Part shown: positions 52,586-61,618 of the stretch, in pieces
How positions within the stretch are numbered: position 1 is the first letter of the stretch
How the letters are laid out: each line of letters starts with the position of its first letter
DNA from: Streptomyces kaniharaensis
Lineage (GTDB): Bacteria > Actinomycetota > Actinomycetes > Streptomycetales > Streptomycetaceae
NCBI RefSeq assembly: GCF_009569385.1
Contig: NZ_WBOF01000001.1
Coordinates: 1,426,001-1,490,000 of the forward strand
Length of the DNA: 64,000 nucleotides
Direction of reading: 5' to 3'
Position numbers and translations under genes: made by a program
Notes under the pieces: generated by a model
What the model was told of the DNA's origin: nothing
Seen by the model: the letters and a program-made list of their open reading frames with translations, nothing else
Database searches by the model: none

Positions 52586-54043
52586 TCAGAGGGCGGCGAA
52601 CCGGACCGTCCGGGTGGCCGGATCGGCCGCCGCCAGCCGAACCCGGATCAGCCCGCCGAGCGGCAGGGCGGCCGGTCCGCCGGCGCTCTCGCAGCGGGCC
52701 CGGACGGCCGGTTCGCGCAGCTGGACGGTGCCGGAGCCGGGCCGCTTCTCGTCCACGTCGATGACCACCGCGGCGAAGTCCTCGCCCTCCCTGCCGGCCA
52801 GCAACTCGGCCTCCACCAGGTCCACGCAGGCCCGCTCGACCTCGCCCGAGCGGCGGTCCCCACCCGCCATGAGCGCCGGCACCGCCGGCAGCGCCTCGCG
52901 CGTCCAGTCCGGCACGTCCTCCCCCGCGGCCACCGCGGCACACACCTCCTGCGCGAACCGGTCCCCGAGCCGGCGCAGCGGCGCGGTGCAGTGCGCGTAC
53001 GGCGCGGCCAGCGCGGCATGGCCCGGATCGCCGGGGGCGGGCAGACCGCGGGACTCGTCGAAGGCGCGGTAGCCCGCGCCGCGCAGCAGCCCGGTGCACT
53101 CGTTGAGGAACGCGGCGTTCAGCGGCACGTCCGGGTCGAGCGAGCGGATCAGCTCCGGGTACGGGAGGCCCTCCGGCCAGTCCACGTCCAGGGCGCGGGC
53201 GATCCGGCGCAGCCGCTCGTACGCGGCGGCGGGCGCGGCCGGCAGGGTGCGCAGCAGGCCGACCCCCGCGTCGAGCATCAGGTCGGCCGCGGCCATGCCG
53301 GTGAGCAGCGAGATCTGGGCGTTCCAGCCGTCCGCCGGGCCGGGCGCCCGGTAGCCGAGGACGTAGCCGTGCAGGGTCTCCTCGACCTCCTGCTCGGGCA
53401 CCGGCAGGCTGATCCCGCCGCGGGCGCGCTCCTGCTCCTCGCGCAGCCGGCCGACGGTGGCCAGCAGGGCGAGCTGCTCGTCGGCGCCGCCGAGGTCCAC
53501 GGCGCGCTGCACGGCCGCGTAGTCGAGGCGGCGGTGGGAGCGGACCAGGGCGCGGCGCAGGTCGGCCAGGACGACGGCGCCGTCGGCCTCCAGGTCCAGC
53601 TGCCAGAGCAGCGCCGGGCGGGGCTCGCCGGGCAGCAGGCTCGCGGCGTCCTCGGAGATCCGGGTGGGGTGCAGCGGGATGCGGTGGTCGGGGAAGTACA
53701 GCGTCTCGACCCGGCGGCGGGCCTCGGCGTCGATCGCCCCGCCCGGGCGGACGAAGGCGGCGACATCGGCGATCGCGTAGTACACCCGGTAGCCGCCGCC
53801 CGGGCGGTGGGTGAGGTGCATGGCCTGGTCGAGGTCGCGCGATCCGGGCGGGTCGACCGTGAACAGCGGCAGGTCGGTGGCGTCGTACTCGGGCAGCCGC
53901 GGACGCTCGGCCGCCTCCTCCGCCTCGGCCAGCACGGCCTCCGGCCACTCGGCGTGGATCTCCAGGCGGGCCCTGAGCTCGGCCAGTTCGGCATTGATCC
54001 GGGCGGAGTCGGCGGCCTTGACGCGCAGCTTTCGGCGGGGCAT
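52586..54043 (-). CDS. RNB-domain exoribonuclease (RNase II/R family)
   Basis: 485 residues. The RNB catalytic centre is seen as FTVDPPGSRDLDQA (about 61-74, with the Asp ladder that binds Mg2+), then YYAIADVAAFV, VETLYFPDHRIPLHP and RISEDAASLLPGEPRPAL. The late YAHCTAPLRRLGD supplies the Arg/Ser nucleotide contacts. It lacks the cold-shock and S1 domains of classical RNase II/R, as usual for this actinobacterial subgroup. 3'-5' RNA degradation is expected. Confidence 0.92.
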   Translation of the reverse strand: MPRRKLRVKAADSARINAELAELRARLEIHAEWPEAVLAEAEEAAERPRLPEYDATDLPLFTVDPPGSRDLDQAMHLTHRPGGGYRVYYAIADVAAFVRPGGAIDAEARRRVETLYFPDHRIPLHPTRISEDAASLLPGEPRPALLWQLDLEADGAVVLADLRRALVRSHRRLDYAAVQRAVDLGGADEQLALLATVGRLREEQERARGGISLPVPEQEVEETLHGYVLGYRAPGPADGWNAQISLLTGMAAADLMLDAGVGLLRTLPAAPAAAYERLRRIARALDVDWPEGLPYPELIRSLDPDVPLNAAFLNECTGLLRGAGYRAFDESRGLPAPGDPGHAALAAPYAHCTAPLRRLGDRFAQEVCAAVAAGEDVPDWTREALPAVPALMAGGDRRSGEVERACVDLVEAELLAGREGEDFAAVVIDVDEKRPGSGTVQLREPAVRARCESAGGPAALPLGGLIRVRLAAADPATRTVRFAAL

Positions 54044-54094
54044 GAACGCCAGGGTAGGGCGAATCGGGTGATTCCGGACGGAGGCTCAGCGTCC

Positions 54095-54205
54095 TCAGCG
54101 TCCCAAGAGCGACTTGAGGTCCTTGGCGGCGAGGGCGACGGAGTCGTCGTACCCGCCGGTGGCCAGCCGCAGGACGTACGCGCCCGCGTCGTCGGGGCGC
54201 GGCAT
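54095..54205 (-). CDS. possible 36-residue protein or gene remnant
   Basis: ATG at 54205 with GGGAG nearby, and a TGA at 54097-54095. The peptide, MPRPDDAGAYVLRLATGGYD then DSVALAAKDLKSLLGR, is coding-like in codon use but has no recognised family. It may be a leftover C-terminus of a longer protein. Confidence 0.3.
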   Translation of the reverse strand: MPRPDDAGAYVLRLATGGYDDSVALAAKDLKSLLGR

Positions 54206-54368
54206 GGCCCACTCCCGTGGACCGCTGCCTCCCGGGCACCCGCGAGGCAGCGGACGGAAACGTGCTCAGGCGGGTGGCGTTGGGCTCGTCCTCAGCGGGC
54301 GGCGGTGCCCGGTGTAAGGGCTCGTAGGGTGTGGCTCACGTGGTCCTTCTCGGAGGGGGGTTCGGTCG

Positions 54369-54809
54369 ATGGGCAGTGCGGTGAAGGCGACCGGGGTCGT
54401 GGTGTCGGCGGCGTTGGCGGGGGTGGGGGCGCTGCATGCGGTGTGGGCGGTGACGCCGTGGCCGTTGCGGACGCCGGAGGAGTTCGCGGACACCGTGGTC
54501 GGGACGGGCGACGGGGTGCCGCCGGCGGCTGCCTGCCTCGCGGTGGCGGGGCTGCTGGGGTCGGCCGCGTACCTCGTGGGGGCCGAGGCCGGCGTGCTGC
54601 CGCCGGTGGGGCCGCGACGGCTGCGGCGGGCCGGGGTGCGGGCGGTGTCCGGGGTGATGCTGGCGCGCGGGATCGGCGGGCTGGCGGTGTTCGGGAACCT
54701 GGTCGAGCGTTCGGAGCGGTTCAGGCGGCTGGACACCCGGTACTACTCGCCGTTCTGCCTGGCGCTCGCGGCCGGGGCGGCCGTCGTCGCGGGGGCGGGT
54801 GGCGAGTAG
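54369..54809 (+). CDS. DUF3995 membrane protein
   Basis: 146 residues with four hydrophobic stretches. LHAVWAVTPWPLRTPEEFAD in the first third and the late RYYSPFCLALAAGAAVV are typical of DUF3995, small four-helix integral membrane proteins of unknown function. The ATG at 54369 is preceded by GGAGGGGGG. Confidence 0.8.
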   Translation: MGSAVKATGVVVSAALAGVGALHAVWAVTPWPLRTPEEFADTVVGTGDGVPPAAACLAVAGLLGSAAYLVGAEAGVLPPVGPRRLRRAGVRAVSGVMLARGIGGLAVFGNLVERSERFRRLDTRYYSPFCLALAAGAAVVAGAGGE

Positions 54810-54863
54810 CGGTCGCAGTAGGGTGGCGGGGTCCGTGCGCCACAAACTGTTGAGGAGTCCGCT

Positions 54864-55649
54864 GTGCTGGTGCTGTTGCCACCCTCGGAGGGCAAGGCCG
54901 CGTCCGGGGACGGGGTGCCGGTGGCACTCGACCGGCTGTCGCTGCCCGGGCTGACGGCGGCGCGTGGCGAGGTGCTGGACGCCCTGGTCGGGCTCTGCCG
55001 GGGGGACGAGGACGCCGCCGCCGAGGTGCTGGGGCTCAGCCCGGGTCTGCGCGGCGAGATCGCCCGGAACGCGGGCCTGCCGTCGGCCGGGGCGCGTCCG
55101 GCCGGTGAGGTGTACACCGGGGTGCTGTTCGACAACCTGGGCCTGGCCAGCCTGGACGAGGCCGCGTACGGCCGGGCGGAGCGCTCGCTGCTGGTGTTCT
55201 CCGGCCTGTGGGGCGCCGTGCGGATCACCGACCGGATCCCGCCGTACCGCTGCTCGATGGGCGTGAAACTTCCCGCGCTGGGAGCGCTCGGGGCGTACTG
55301 GCGGAGCGCGATGGCGTCGGTGCTGCCGGAGGTCGCGGACGGGCTGGTGCTGGACCTGCGCAGTTCCGCGTACGCGGCGGCGTGGAAGCCGGCCGGTGAG
55401 GTGGTGTCCCGGACGGCGACCGTCCGGGTGCTCCAGGAGCGGAACGGCAGGCGCAGCGTCGTCAGCCACTTCAACAAGGCGACGAAGGGCCGGCTGGTCC
55501 GGGATCTGCTGGTGGCGGGTGCGGAGCCGAAGACGCCGGGCGAGCTGATGGACGCGCTGCTGGAGCTGGGCCACCGGGTGGAGCTGGCGGCGGAGGGCAC
55601 GGCCCGCAAGCCGTGGCAGTTGGACGTGGTGGTCACCGACGTGCACTGA
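54864..55649 (+). CDS. yaaA: YaaA-family peroxide stress protein
   Basis: 261 residues from a GTG with TGAGGAG upstream. LVLLPPSEGKA at the start, YTGVLFDNLGL in the middle, LLVFSGLWGAVRITDRIPPY and VVSHFNKATKGRLVRDLL are the conserved blocks of YaaA/DUF328. In E. coli YaaA lowers intracellular iron and DNA damage during peroxide stress. The same role here is assumed from the family. Confidence 0.9.
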   Translation: MLVLLPPSEGKAASGDGVPVALDRLSLPGLTAARGEVLDALVGLCRGDEDAAAEVLGLSPGLRGEIARNAGLPSAGARPAGEVYTGVLFDNLGLASLDEAAYGRAERSLLVFSGLWGAVRITDRIPPYRCSMGVKLPALGALGAYWRSAMASVLPEVADGLVLDLRSSAYAAAWKPAGEVVSRTATVRVLQERNGRRSVVSHFNKATKGRLVRDLLVAGAEPKTPGELMDALLELGHRVELAAEGTARKPWQLDVVVTDVH

Positions 55650-55669
55650 ACCCCGACGTGCGCTGAGGC

Positions 55670-55699
55670 AAGTGGCGGGCTCGGACGAGCCCGCCACTT
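55670..55699. terminator. bidirectional terminator between yaaA and the RNase H gene
   Basis: AAGTGGCGGGCTCG at 55670-55683 pairs with CGAGCCCGCCACTT at 55686-55699, with T-rich ends. Confidence 0.8.
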
Positions 55700-56839
55700 T
55701 CAGCGCAGGTGCGACGTGTCGTTGAGCAGCCGCAGCGAGGCGTTCCCGTCGGCGTAGTACTGGACGGCGCAGAGCGAGGCCGCGGACAGCTCCATCCGGT
55801 ACAGCGAGTCCGGCGGGGCGCCGAGCGCCAGCCGGACCAGCGTCTTGATAGGGCTGACGTGCGAGACGACCAGCACGGTCTTGCCGGGGTGGCGGGCGAG
55901 GATCTTGTCCCGGGCGACGCCGGCCCGGTGGGTGAGCGTGGCGAAGCTCTCGGTGCTGCCGGTCGGCTTGGCCTTGGCGGAGCCGAGCCAGGCGGCCAGG
56001 TCGTCCGGGTGGCGCTCCTGCACCTCGGCGAAGGTCAGGCCCTCCCAGGCGCCGAAGTCGACCTCGCGCAGCCCCTCCTCGTACCGGACCTCCAGGCCGA
56101 GCCGGGCGGCGACGGTCTCGGCGGTCTGCCGGGTGCGCCGCATCGGGGAGGCGACGACGGCCTGGATGCTGCCGCGGGCGGCGAGCGCCTCGGCGACCCG
56201 CTCGGCCTGCCAGCGGCCCTTCTCGGAGAGTTCCGGGTCGGTGCCGCCGCTGCCGGAGAAGCGCTTCTCGGGGGTGAGCGGGGTCTCGCCGTGGCGGAGC
56301 AGGACGAAGGTGGTGGGGGTGCCGAGGTCGGCCTCGGTGGCCCAGCCGGCCTTGGGGGCGATGGTCTCCAGCGGCGGCTGGTCGACGGCGACGGCCTTCG
56401 GCGGCTTCTTCGGCTCCCACTGGCGCCCTGCCCGGCCGGCGTCCATGGCCTCGTTGGCCAGCCGGTCGGCGTCCTTGTTCCGCTCGCGCGGGATCCAGGT
56501 GTACGTCACCCGGCCGCGCGGGAAGACGGTCCGCGCCTCGGCGGCGAGCGGCTGCATGTCGGGGTGCTTGATCTTCCAGCGCCCGGACATCTGCTCGACG
56601 ACCAGCTTGGAGTCCATCCGGACGTCCACGGAGGCGTCCGGGTCGAGTTCGCGGGCCGCCCTGAGCCCGGCGATCAGGCCCTTGTACTCGGCCACGTTGT
56701 TGGTGGCGTGGCCGATGAACTCGGCGGCCTCGGCGATGATCTGCCCGGTGTCACCATCCCGGACCACCGCGCCGTAGCCGGCCGGCCCCGGGTTGCCCCG
56801 GGACCCGCCGTCCGCCTCGACGATGAAGCGCGCCGCCAC
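55700..56839 (-). CDS. bifunctional RNase HI/acid phosphatase (CobC-like)
   Basis: 379 residues from a GTG. The N-terminal RNase HI fold (about 1-135) has FIVEADGGSRGNPGPAGYG (Asp), NVAEYKGLI (Glu), DSKLVVEQMSG (Asp) and ERNKDADRLAN (Asp). The C-terminal histidine-phosphatase domain (about 170-379) has VLLRHGETPLT and LVVSHVSPIK with both catalytic His. It removes RNA from RNA-DNA hybrids, and the phosphatase half is alpha-ribazole-5'-phosphate phosphatase-like (cobalamin pathway). This fusion is usual in actinobacteria. It is the last gene of a three-gene run with the zinc-ribbon and Nif3 genes. Confidence 0.93.
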   Translation of the reverse strand: MAARFIVEADGGSRGNPGPAGYGAVVRDGDTGQIIAEAAEFIGHATNNVAEYKGLIAGLRAARELDPDASVDVRMDSKLVVEQMSGRWKIKHPDMQPLAAEARTVFPRGRVTYTWIPRERNKDADRLANEAMDAGRAGRQWEPKKPPKAVAVDQPPLETIAPKAGWATEADLGTPTTFVLLRHGETPLTPEKRFSGSGGTDPELSEKGRWQAERVAEALAARGSIQAVVASPMRRTRQTAETVAARLGLEVRYEEGLREVDFGAWEGLTFAEVQERHPDDLAAWLGSAKAKPTGSTESFATLTHRAGVARDKILARHPGKTVLVVSHVSPIKTLVRLALGAPPDSLYRMELSAASLCAVQYYADGNASLRLLNDTSHLR

Positions 56840-56843
56840 GGGC

Positions 56844-57587
56844 TCAGGCGCCCGAGTCGGCGGTACGGACCAGGATCCGCGAGCAGTTCTCGCAGCGGAC
56901 CACCTTGTCGGCCGGCTCGGCCTTGATGGCGTTCAGCTCGGTGATCGAGAACTCGGTGCGGCAGCCCTCGCAGCGGCGCTGGTAGAGGCGGGCAGCGCCG
57001 ACGCCGCCCTGCTGCTCGCGCAGCTTGGTGTAGAGCTTGAGCAGGTCGGCCGGGACGACGGCGGCGACGGTCTCGCGGTCGCGCCGGACCTTCTCGGCCT
57101 CGCCGTCGATCTCGGCGAAGGCGGCGTCCCGGCGGGACTCGGCCTCGGCGAGGACGACGGTGGAGTGCTCCAGGCGCGCGGTCAGCTCGGTGACCCGGGT
57201 CTGGGCGTTCTCCAGGCGCTCCATGACCTCCAGCACGACCTCCTCCAGGTCGCCCTGGCGCTTGGCGAGCGAGCCGATCTCGTGCTGGAGGTTCTCCAGG
57301 TCCTTCGGCGAGGTGATCGCGCCGGAGTCGAGGCGCTGCTGGTTGCGGGCGGCCCGGGCGCGGACCTGCTCGACGTCCTGCTCGGCCTTGGTCAGCTCGC
57401 GGGCGGTGTCGCCCTGCTGGGCCTGGGCGGCGACGACGAGGTCCTTGAGCGCGGTGTGGTCGGCGGTGGCCTGCTCGATCTCGGCGTGCTCGGGCAGGCT
57501 CCGGCGCCGGTGGGCCAGCTGGTCGAGCTTGGAGTCGATGGCCTGGAGGTCGAGCAGGCGGATCTGGTCGGCGGGCGCGGCGTTCAA
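56844..57587 (-). CDS. coiled-coil protein with C4 zinc ribbon
   Basis: 247 residues from a TTG at 57587, chosen because AGGAG stands eight bases before it. A long coiled coil (about 10-180, heptad-rich) ends in a zinc ribbon, CEGCRTEFS...VVRCENCSR. The family occurs next to the RNase H/CobC and Nif3 genes in many actinobacteria and may act as a nucleic-acid or protein-binding adaptor. The stop is four bases before the RNase H start. Confidence 0.85.
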   Translation of the reverse strand: MNAAPADQIRLLDLQAIDSKLDQLAHRRRSLPEHAEIEQATADHTALKDLVVAAQAQQGDTARELTKAEQDVEQVRARAARNQQRLDSGAITSPKDLENLQHEIGSLAKRQGDLEEVVLEVMERLENAQTRVTELTARLEHSTVVLAEAESRRDAAFAEIDGEAEKVRRDRETVAAVVPADLLKLYTKLREQQGGVGAARLYQRRCEGCRTEFSITELNAIKAEPADKVVRCENCSRILVRTADSGA

Positions 57588-57610
57588 GCGGAAAGCTCCT
57601 GTGAATCGGG

Positions 57611-58447
57611 TCAGGCGGTGAAGGACATGGGGGCGTGCGCGGTCCACGGGTCGGTGACCCGGTGGGAGACCTTGGTCTCCACGGCCCAGCCGCGCATGTC
57701 GGCGGCGGCCCGCAGGGCCCGCTCGGCCAGGGTGAGCCAGGGCCACTCGGTGGCCCAGTGCGCGGCGTCGACCAGCGCGACCGGGGCCGCCTCAGCGGCC
57801 TCGGACGCCGGGTGGTGGCGCAGGTCGGCGGTGAGGTAGGCGTCCACGCCGGCCGCGCGGACCTCGGCGAAGAGGCTGTCGCCCGAGCCGCCGCACACCG
57901 CGACCCTGCTGATCAGCCGGTTCGGGTCGCCGCTGACGCGCACGCCGGCGGCGGTGGCGGGCAGGCCCTGCGCGACCTGCGCGGCGAAGGCGGAGAGGGG
58001 CAGCGGGGGCTCCAGCAGGCCGATCCGTCCGGTACCGCGGCGGCCGAGCGGGTCGGTCGGATCCGGCACCAGCGGGCCGGTCACCCGGACGCCGACGGCC
58101 TCGGCGAGCGCGTCCGAGACGCCCGGATCGGCGTGGTCGGCGTTGGTGTGCGCGACGTGCAGGGCGATCCCGCTGCTGATCAGCGTGTGCACCACCCGGC
58201 CCTTGAAGGTGGTGGCGGCGACGCTGGTGGTGCCGCGCAGATAGAGGGGGTGGTGGGTGACGACCAGGTCGGCACCCCACTCGACGGCCTCGTCGACGAC
58301 GGCCTGCACGGGGTCGACGGCGAACAGGACGCGGCTGACCTCGGCCTGAGGGTCCCCGCAGACCAGGCCGACGGCGTCCCAGGACTCCGCCCACTGCGGC
58401 GGGTAGACCTCTTCGAGCGCGGTGATGACGTCGGACAGTTTCGGCAC
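57611..58447 (-). CDS. Nif3-like dinuclear metal centre protein
   Basis: 278 residues. WDAVGLVCGDP near the start, LVVTHHPLYLRG, the metal-binding HVAHTNADHADPGV (His/Asp) and the late ADLRHHPASEA are the hallmarks of the NIF3/DUF34 family, which form hexameric toroids with two metal ions per subunit. Molecular role unsettled; GTP cyclohydrolase-like functions are suggested. Starts at a GTG. First gene of the run with the zinc ribbon and RNase H. Confidence 0.92.
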   Translation of the reverse strand: MPKLSDVITALEEVYPPQWAESWDAVGLVCGDPQAEVSRVLFAVDPVQAVVDEAVEWGADLVVTHHPLYLRGTTSVAATTFKGRVVHTLISSGIALHVAHTNADHADPGVSDALAEAVGVRVTGPLVPDPTDPLGRRGTGRIGLLEPPLPLSAFAAQVAQGLPATAAGVRVSGDPNRLISRVAVCGGSGDSLFAEVRAAGVDAYLTADLRHHPASEAAEAAPVALVDAAHWATEWPWLTLAERALRAAADMRGWAVETKVSHRVTDPWTAHAPMSFTA

Positions 58448-59067
58448 CTGTCGAGACTACCGTGCGCGCGGGCGCGGTCGGGCCGCGGCCGCTCCCGGTC
58501 GGCGCCGCCCGCGCTGCGCGCCCCGGGCCGTACGGCGCTTCGGACGCGGGTGCCGCCGGCGTACGGATGCGCGTCAACCGGCGGAGAGGTTCGGGCGACG
58601 GTGCCGCGGGCCGTGCGCGCCGGTGCGACGGGCGCCCGTTGCCCGCCCCGCGCCCCTCGCACACCATCGGATCCGCAGCGGCTCACCCTTATGAGTGAAG
58701 TGACCCGATTCGCGTTGAGCCTCCCCTCCCTCGAAAGTAACTTCACTTCCGCGAAAGGGAGTTACCCGGACATTACCCTCGGCCGGCGCGGACCGGGGGC
58801 GGGACACGAGGTCCGGGCGAGGCCTCCCGATCCGTCCGAGGAAACGATCAGGCCGTGCCGCGCCCACCGCTGCCGGAGCAGTGGGCACCGGTGCGCGCCG
58901 GCCGAGACGAAGGGATGTGAATGCGGCATGGAGGCGGGCACATCGCTGCGTACGGCCGGGGGCGGCGGATCGGCGGACGGCGCCGGAGGCCGTGAAGGCG
59001 GCGACAGGGACGGCGGCGGCGACCGGGGAGGCGGCGACCGGGACGGCGCGGGCGAGGTGGTCCCGGC
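58448..59067. other. 620-bp intergenic region upstream of the S9 peptidase gene
   Basis: Divergent space between the Nif3 gene and the peptidase gene. It includes a less GC-rich stretch (58680-58790) with GTAACT at 58737-58742 and its inverse AGTTAC at 58760-58765, a possible operator, and a Gly-rich small frame at 58928-59071. No RNA or other gene is seen. Confidence 0.4.
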
Positions 59068-59071
59068 GTGA
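58928..59071 (+). CDS. possible small Gly/Asp-rich protein overlapping the peptidase start
   Basis: 47 codons from ATG 58928, MEAGTSLRTAGGGGSADGAG then repeats of GGDRDGGG, ending in a TGA inside the GTGA overlap with the S9 peptidase start. The overlap would allow coupling, but low complexity makes it weak. Confidence 0.25.
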   Translation: MEAGTSLRTAGGGGSADGAGGREGGDRDGGGDRGGGDRDGAGEVVPA

Positions 59072-61077
59072 ACGTGGCCACCCGCACCGTGACGCAGGCG
59101 CTGCGCCGGCTGGGCTTCGCCTTCGCGGCCGACGGCAGCCGTGCCGCCTGCCTCGCCTCCGCCGCCGACGGCGGTTGGTACGCCGAGAGTTGGCACCTCC
59201 CCACGAACGGGGGCCCGGCCACGCCGACCGCGCTGCCGCTGCCCGGGAACCGCTCGGAGAGCCTGCGCTCGCAGCTGGTCGCGCTGCCGGACGGCTCCGT
59301 CCTGGTCTGCCGGCACGACGGCGAGCGGCACGACCTCGTCCGCCTCTCCCCCGGCTCCCCCGGCTCCCCCGGCGAAGGCGCGGCCGTCGAGCAGCAGTTG
59401 GGCACGCTGCGCATGCCCGACCTGCGCCTGCTGCCGCTCCCGTCGACGCCCGGCTCAGCCGCGTGGACGCCGGTGGCGCTCGCGCTCGGCTCCGACCACC
59501 GCCCGGCGACCACGGTCTGGCTGGTGCGGGCGGACGGCAGCGAGCCCGAACAGATCGCCGAGGTGGCGGGGTTGCACGCCGGGGGCGTCTGGCTGGACCA
59601 CGCCGGAGCGCTGCTCGCGCTGGACCGGGTGAGCGCGGGGACCGTCCGCAGTGTCGCGCTGGACGTGCGCACCGGCGCGGTCACCCCGCTGCTGGAGATC
59701 GCCGAGCACAGCAACGACCGCCTGGTGCTGTTCGACCCGGACACCCGGTTCGCGATCGTGCGCAGCGACGCGCCGGGCACCGATCGGCTGGGCTGGGGCG
59801 TGCTGGGCGGTGGCGAGCCGCTGCGCTTCCCGGAGTCCCTGCACGTCGCGGGGGTGTTCCTGCGGCCGGTGGCGCTGCGGCAGGCGGCGGACGGGCCGCG
59901 GGTGGCGGTGCAGATCGACCACGGCGCCGGATCGACCCTGGCGCTGTGGCGGCCGGCGACGGGCCGGCTGGATCCGCTGCCGGTGCCGCCGGGCCGGCTC
60001 GGCGCGGTCGGGCACTGGGGGGAGGCGGGACTGCGGATGCCGTACTCCTCGCCCGACCACCCGGCCGCCCTGGCGACCCTGGACGTGGACGCGCTGCTGG
60101 CGCACGGCCCGTTGTCCGCGCCGTCCGGTCCGATGCCGCTGCCGCTGCAACTGGCCCCGCTGGCCTCCGGATCGCCCGGGCCGTGGCGGGACACCGGGCA
60201 GCCCTGGCAGCCGGGCGGCCCGTCCATCTCCCGTACGGAGCCGGGTGGTTGGCGGCTGGACGGCAGCACGACACCGGGGGACGGCGGTCGCTGGCAGCCT
60301 GCCCAGAGCCTCGAACTTGCCGGCCCCGCCAGCCCGTTGGAGGCGGTCGTGTACGGCGGCGACGCCTGGCTGAGCAGCCCGCACCTGGTGCTGGCGCTGC
60401 ACGGCGGCCCGGCGGACGCCTGGCGGCTGGAGTTCGACCCGGCCCTGCAGCGGATGGCGGCGGAGGGGCTGGCCGTGGTCGCGCCGAACCAGCGCGGCTC
60501 GACCGGCTACGGCGTGGCGCACGCGCTGGCGATCCGGGGCGCCTGGGGCGGGCCGGACCTCGACGACGTCCTGTACCTGCTAGACGGCATCGCCGGGCAG
60601 CGCGCGGCGCTGGGGCTGGAGCCGCCGGCCCTGTTCGGCGTCAGTTACGGGGCGTTCCTGGCGCTGCTGGCCGCGGCGCACGCCCCGGCCGGGCAGGTGG
60701 CGCGCTGTGCGGTGGTCGCGCCGTTCCTGTCCGGCGCCCGGCTGCTGGCCGAGGCGGCGCCGCCGGTACGGGCGCTGGCCATCCGGCTGGGCGGCGGCGA
60801 GCCGATCGCCGACGCCCGCGGGCCGCGCGACGTGCTCCAGCTCGCGCACCGGCTGAGCGCCCCGCTGCTGGTGGTGCACGGCAACCGGGACGAGGTCGTG
60901 CCGGTGAGCCAGTCCCGTACGCTGCGGCACGAGTTGCTGCGGATCGGCCGGGTCGAGGGCGCGGACTTCCGGTACGTCGAGGCGGCCGGGTCCGGGCACG
61001 AGGTGCTGGCCGAGGAGGGTGCGGCCGTGCTGCACGAGCTGCTGGCCGGCTTCCTGCGGACCGGCCGGCCGGGCTGA
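59068..61077 (+). CDS. S9-family peptidase (prolyl oligopeptidase-like)
   Basis: 669 residues from a GTG at 59068. The first about 430 residues form a beta-propeller-like region. The C-terminal alpha/beta-hydrolase domain has LALHGGPADAW, the oxyanion-region GSTGYG, the nucleophile GVSYGAF (Ser at about 530), HGNRDEVVPV (Asp) and AGSGHEVL (His). It is a cytosolic peptidase with oligopeptide substrates expected for the family. No signal peptide. Confidence 0.9.
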   Translation: MNVATRTVTQALRRLGFAFAADGSRAACLASAADGGWYAESWHLPTNGGPATPTALPLPGNRSESLRSQLVALPDGSVLVCRHDGERHDLVRLSPGSPGSPGEGAAVEQQLGTLRMPDLRLLPLPSTPGSAAWTPVALALGSDHRPATTVWLVRADGSEPEQIAEVAGLHAGGVWLDHAGALLALDRVSAGTVRSVALDVRTGAVTPLLEIAEHSNDRLVLFDPDTRFAIVRSDAPGTDRLGWGVLGGGEPLRFPESLHVAGVFLRPVALRQAADGPRVAVQIDHGAGSTLALWRPATGRLDPLPVPPGRLGAVGHWGEAGLRMPYSSPDHPAALATLDVDALLAHGPLSAPSGPMPLPLQLAPLASGSPGPWRDTGQPWQPGGPSISRTEPGGWRLDGSTTPGDGGRWQPAQSLELAGPASPLEAVVYGGDAWLSSPHLVLALHGGPADAWRLEFDPALQRMAAEGLAVVAPNQRGSTGYGVAHALAIRGAWGGPDLDDVLYLLDGIAGQRAALGLEPPALFGVSYGAFLALLAAAHAPAGQVARCAVVAPFLSGARLLAEAAPPVRALAIRLGGGEPIADARGPRDVLQLAHRLSAPLLVVHGNRDEVVPVSQSRTLRHELLRIGRVEGADFRYVEAAGSGHEVLAEEGAAVLHELLAGFLRTGRPG

Positions 61078-61408
61078 CCAGCCGGGCTGACCGGGCGGAC
61101 TGGTGGGGCGGACTGACCGACCGTCGCCCCGGACACCGCCGCCACCGGTGCGCCGACCGGACGCTTCGTCTGCCAACCGGCCCGCCGACGGCCCCGGCCG
61201 GCCCCGGGCGGCACCGCGCCGCGCGCGGGACACGCGTCGTGATCTCGATAGGATCTCGCCCGTCCCGGCCGTTATGGTGGCCGGGGCACGGGCCGCGATC
61301 ACCGGCTGTGGCGTGTTCCCAACGCCCGAACGGGGACCCGACCGCGCATCCACGGTGCCGGGCGGGCGCCGATGCATCCGCAACCTCCGCACGGAAAAGA
61401 CGATTCTG

Positions 61409-61582
61409 ATGTCCGACACCCTCACCGACACCACCGGACCCGCGTTCTACGGGACCGACGCCGACGAGACCACGGCCGAGGACACCGCGTCGCACGGCCG
61501 GCACCGCGGCCGGTCCGCCGCCGACGACAGCTCCGAGGCCGACCCGCACGGCCGGCACCGCGCCGCCGCCCAGCAGGGCTGA
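61409..61582 (+). CDS. small acidic, His-rich protein
   Basis: 57 residues from the ATG at 61409: MSDTLTDTTGPAFYGTDADE then two HGRHR repeats and AAAQQG. Not recognised. The repeated HGRHR blocks could bind metal. The half-terminator interrupted by the IS30 element lies 13 bases after its stop, so this gene has probably lost normal termination. Confidence 0.5.
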   Translation: MSDTLTDTTGPAFYGTDADETTAEDTASHGRHRGRSAADDSSEADPHGRHRAAAQQG

Positions 61583-61618
61583 CCAGACCGCCACAAGGGC
61601 CCGCCGGGGAACCTTGGG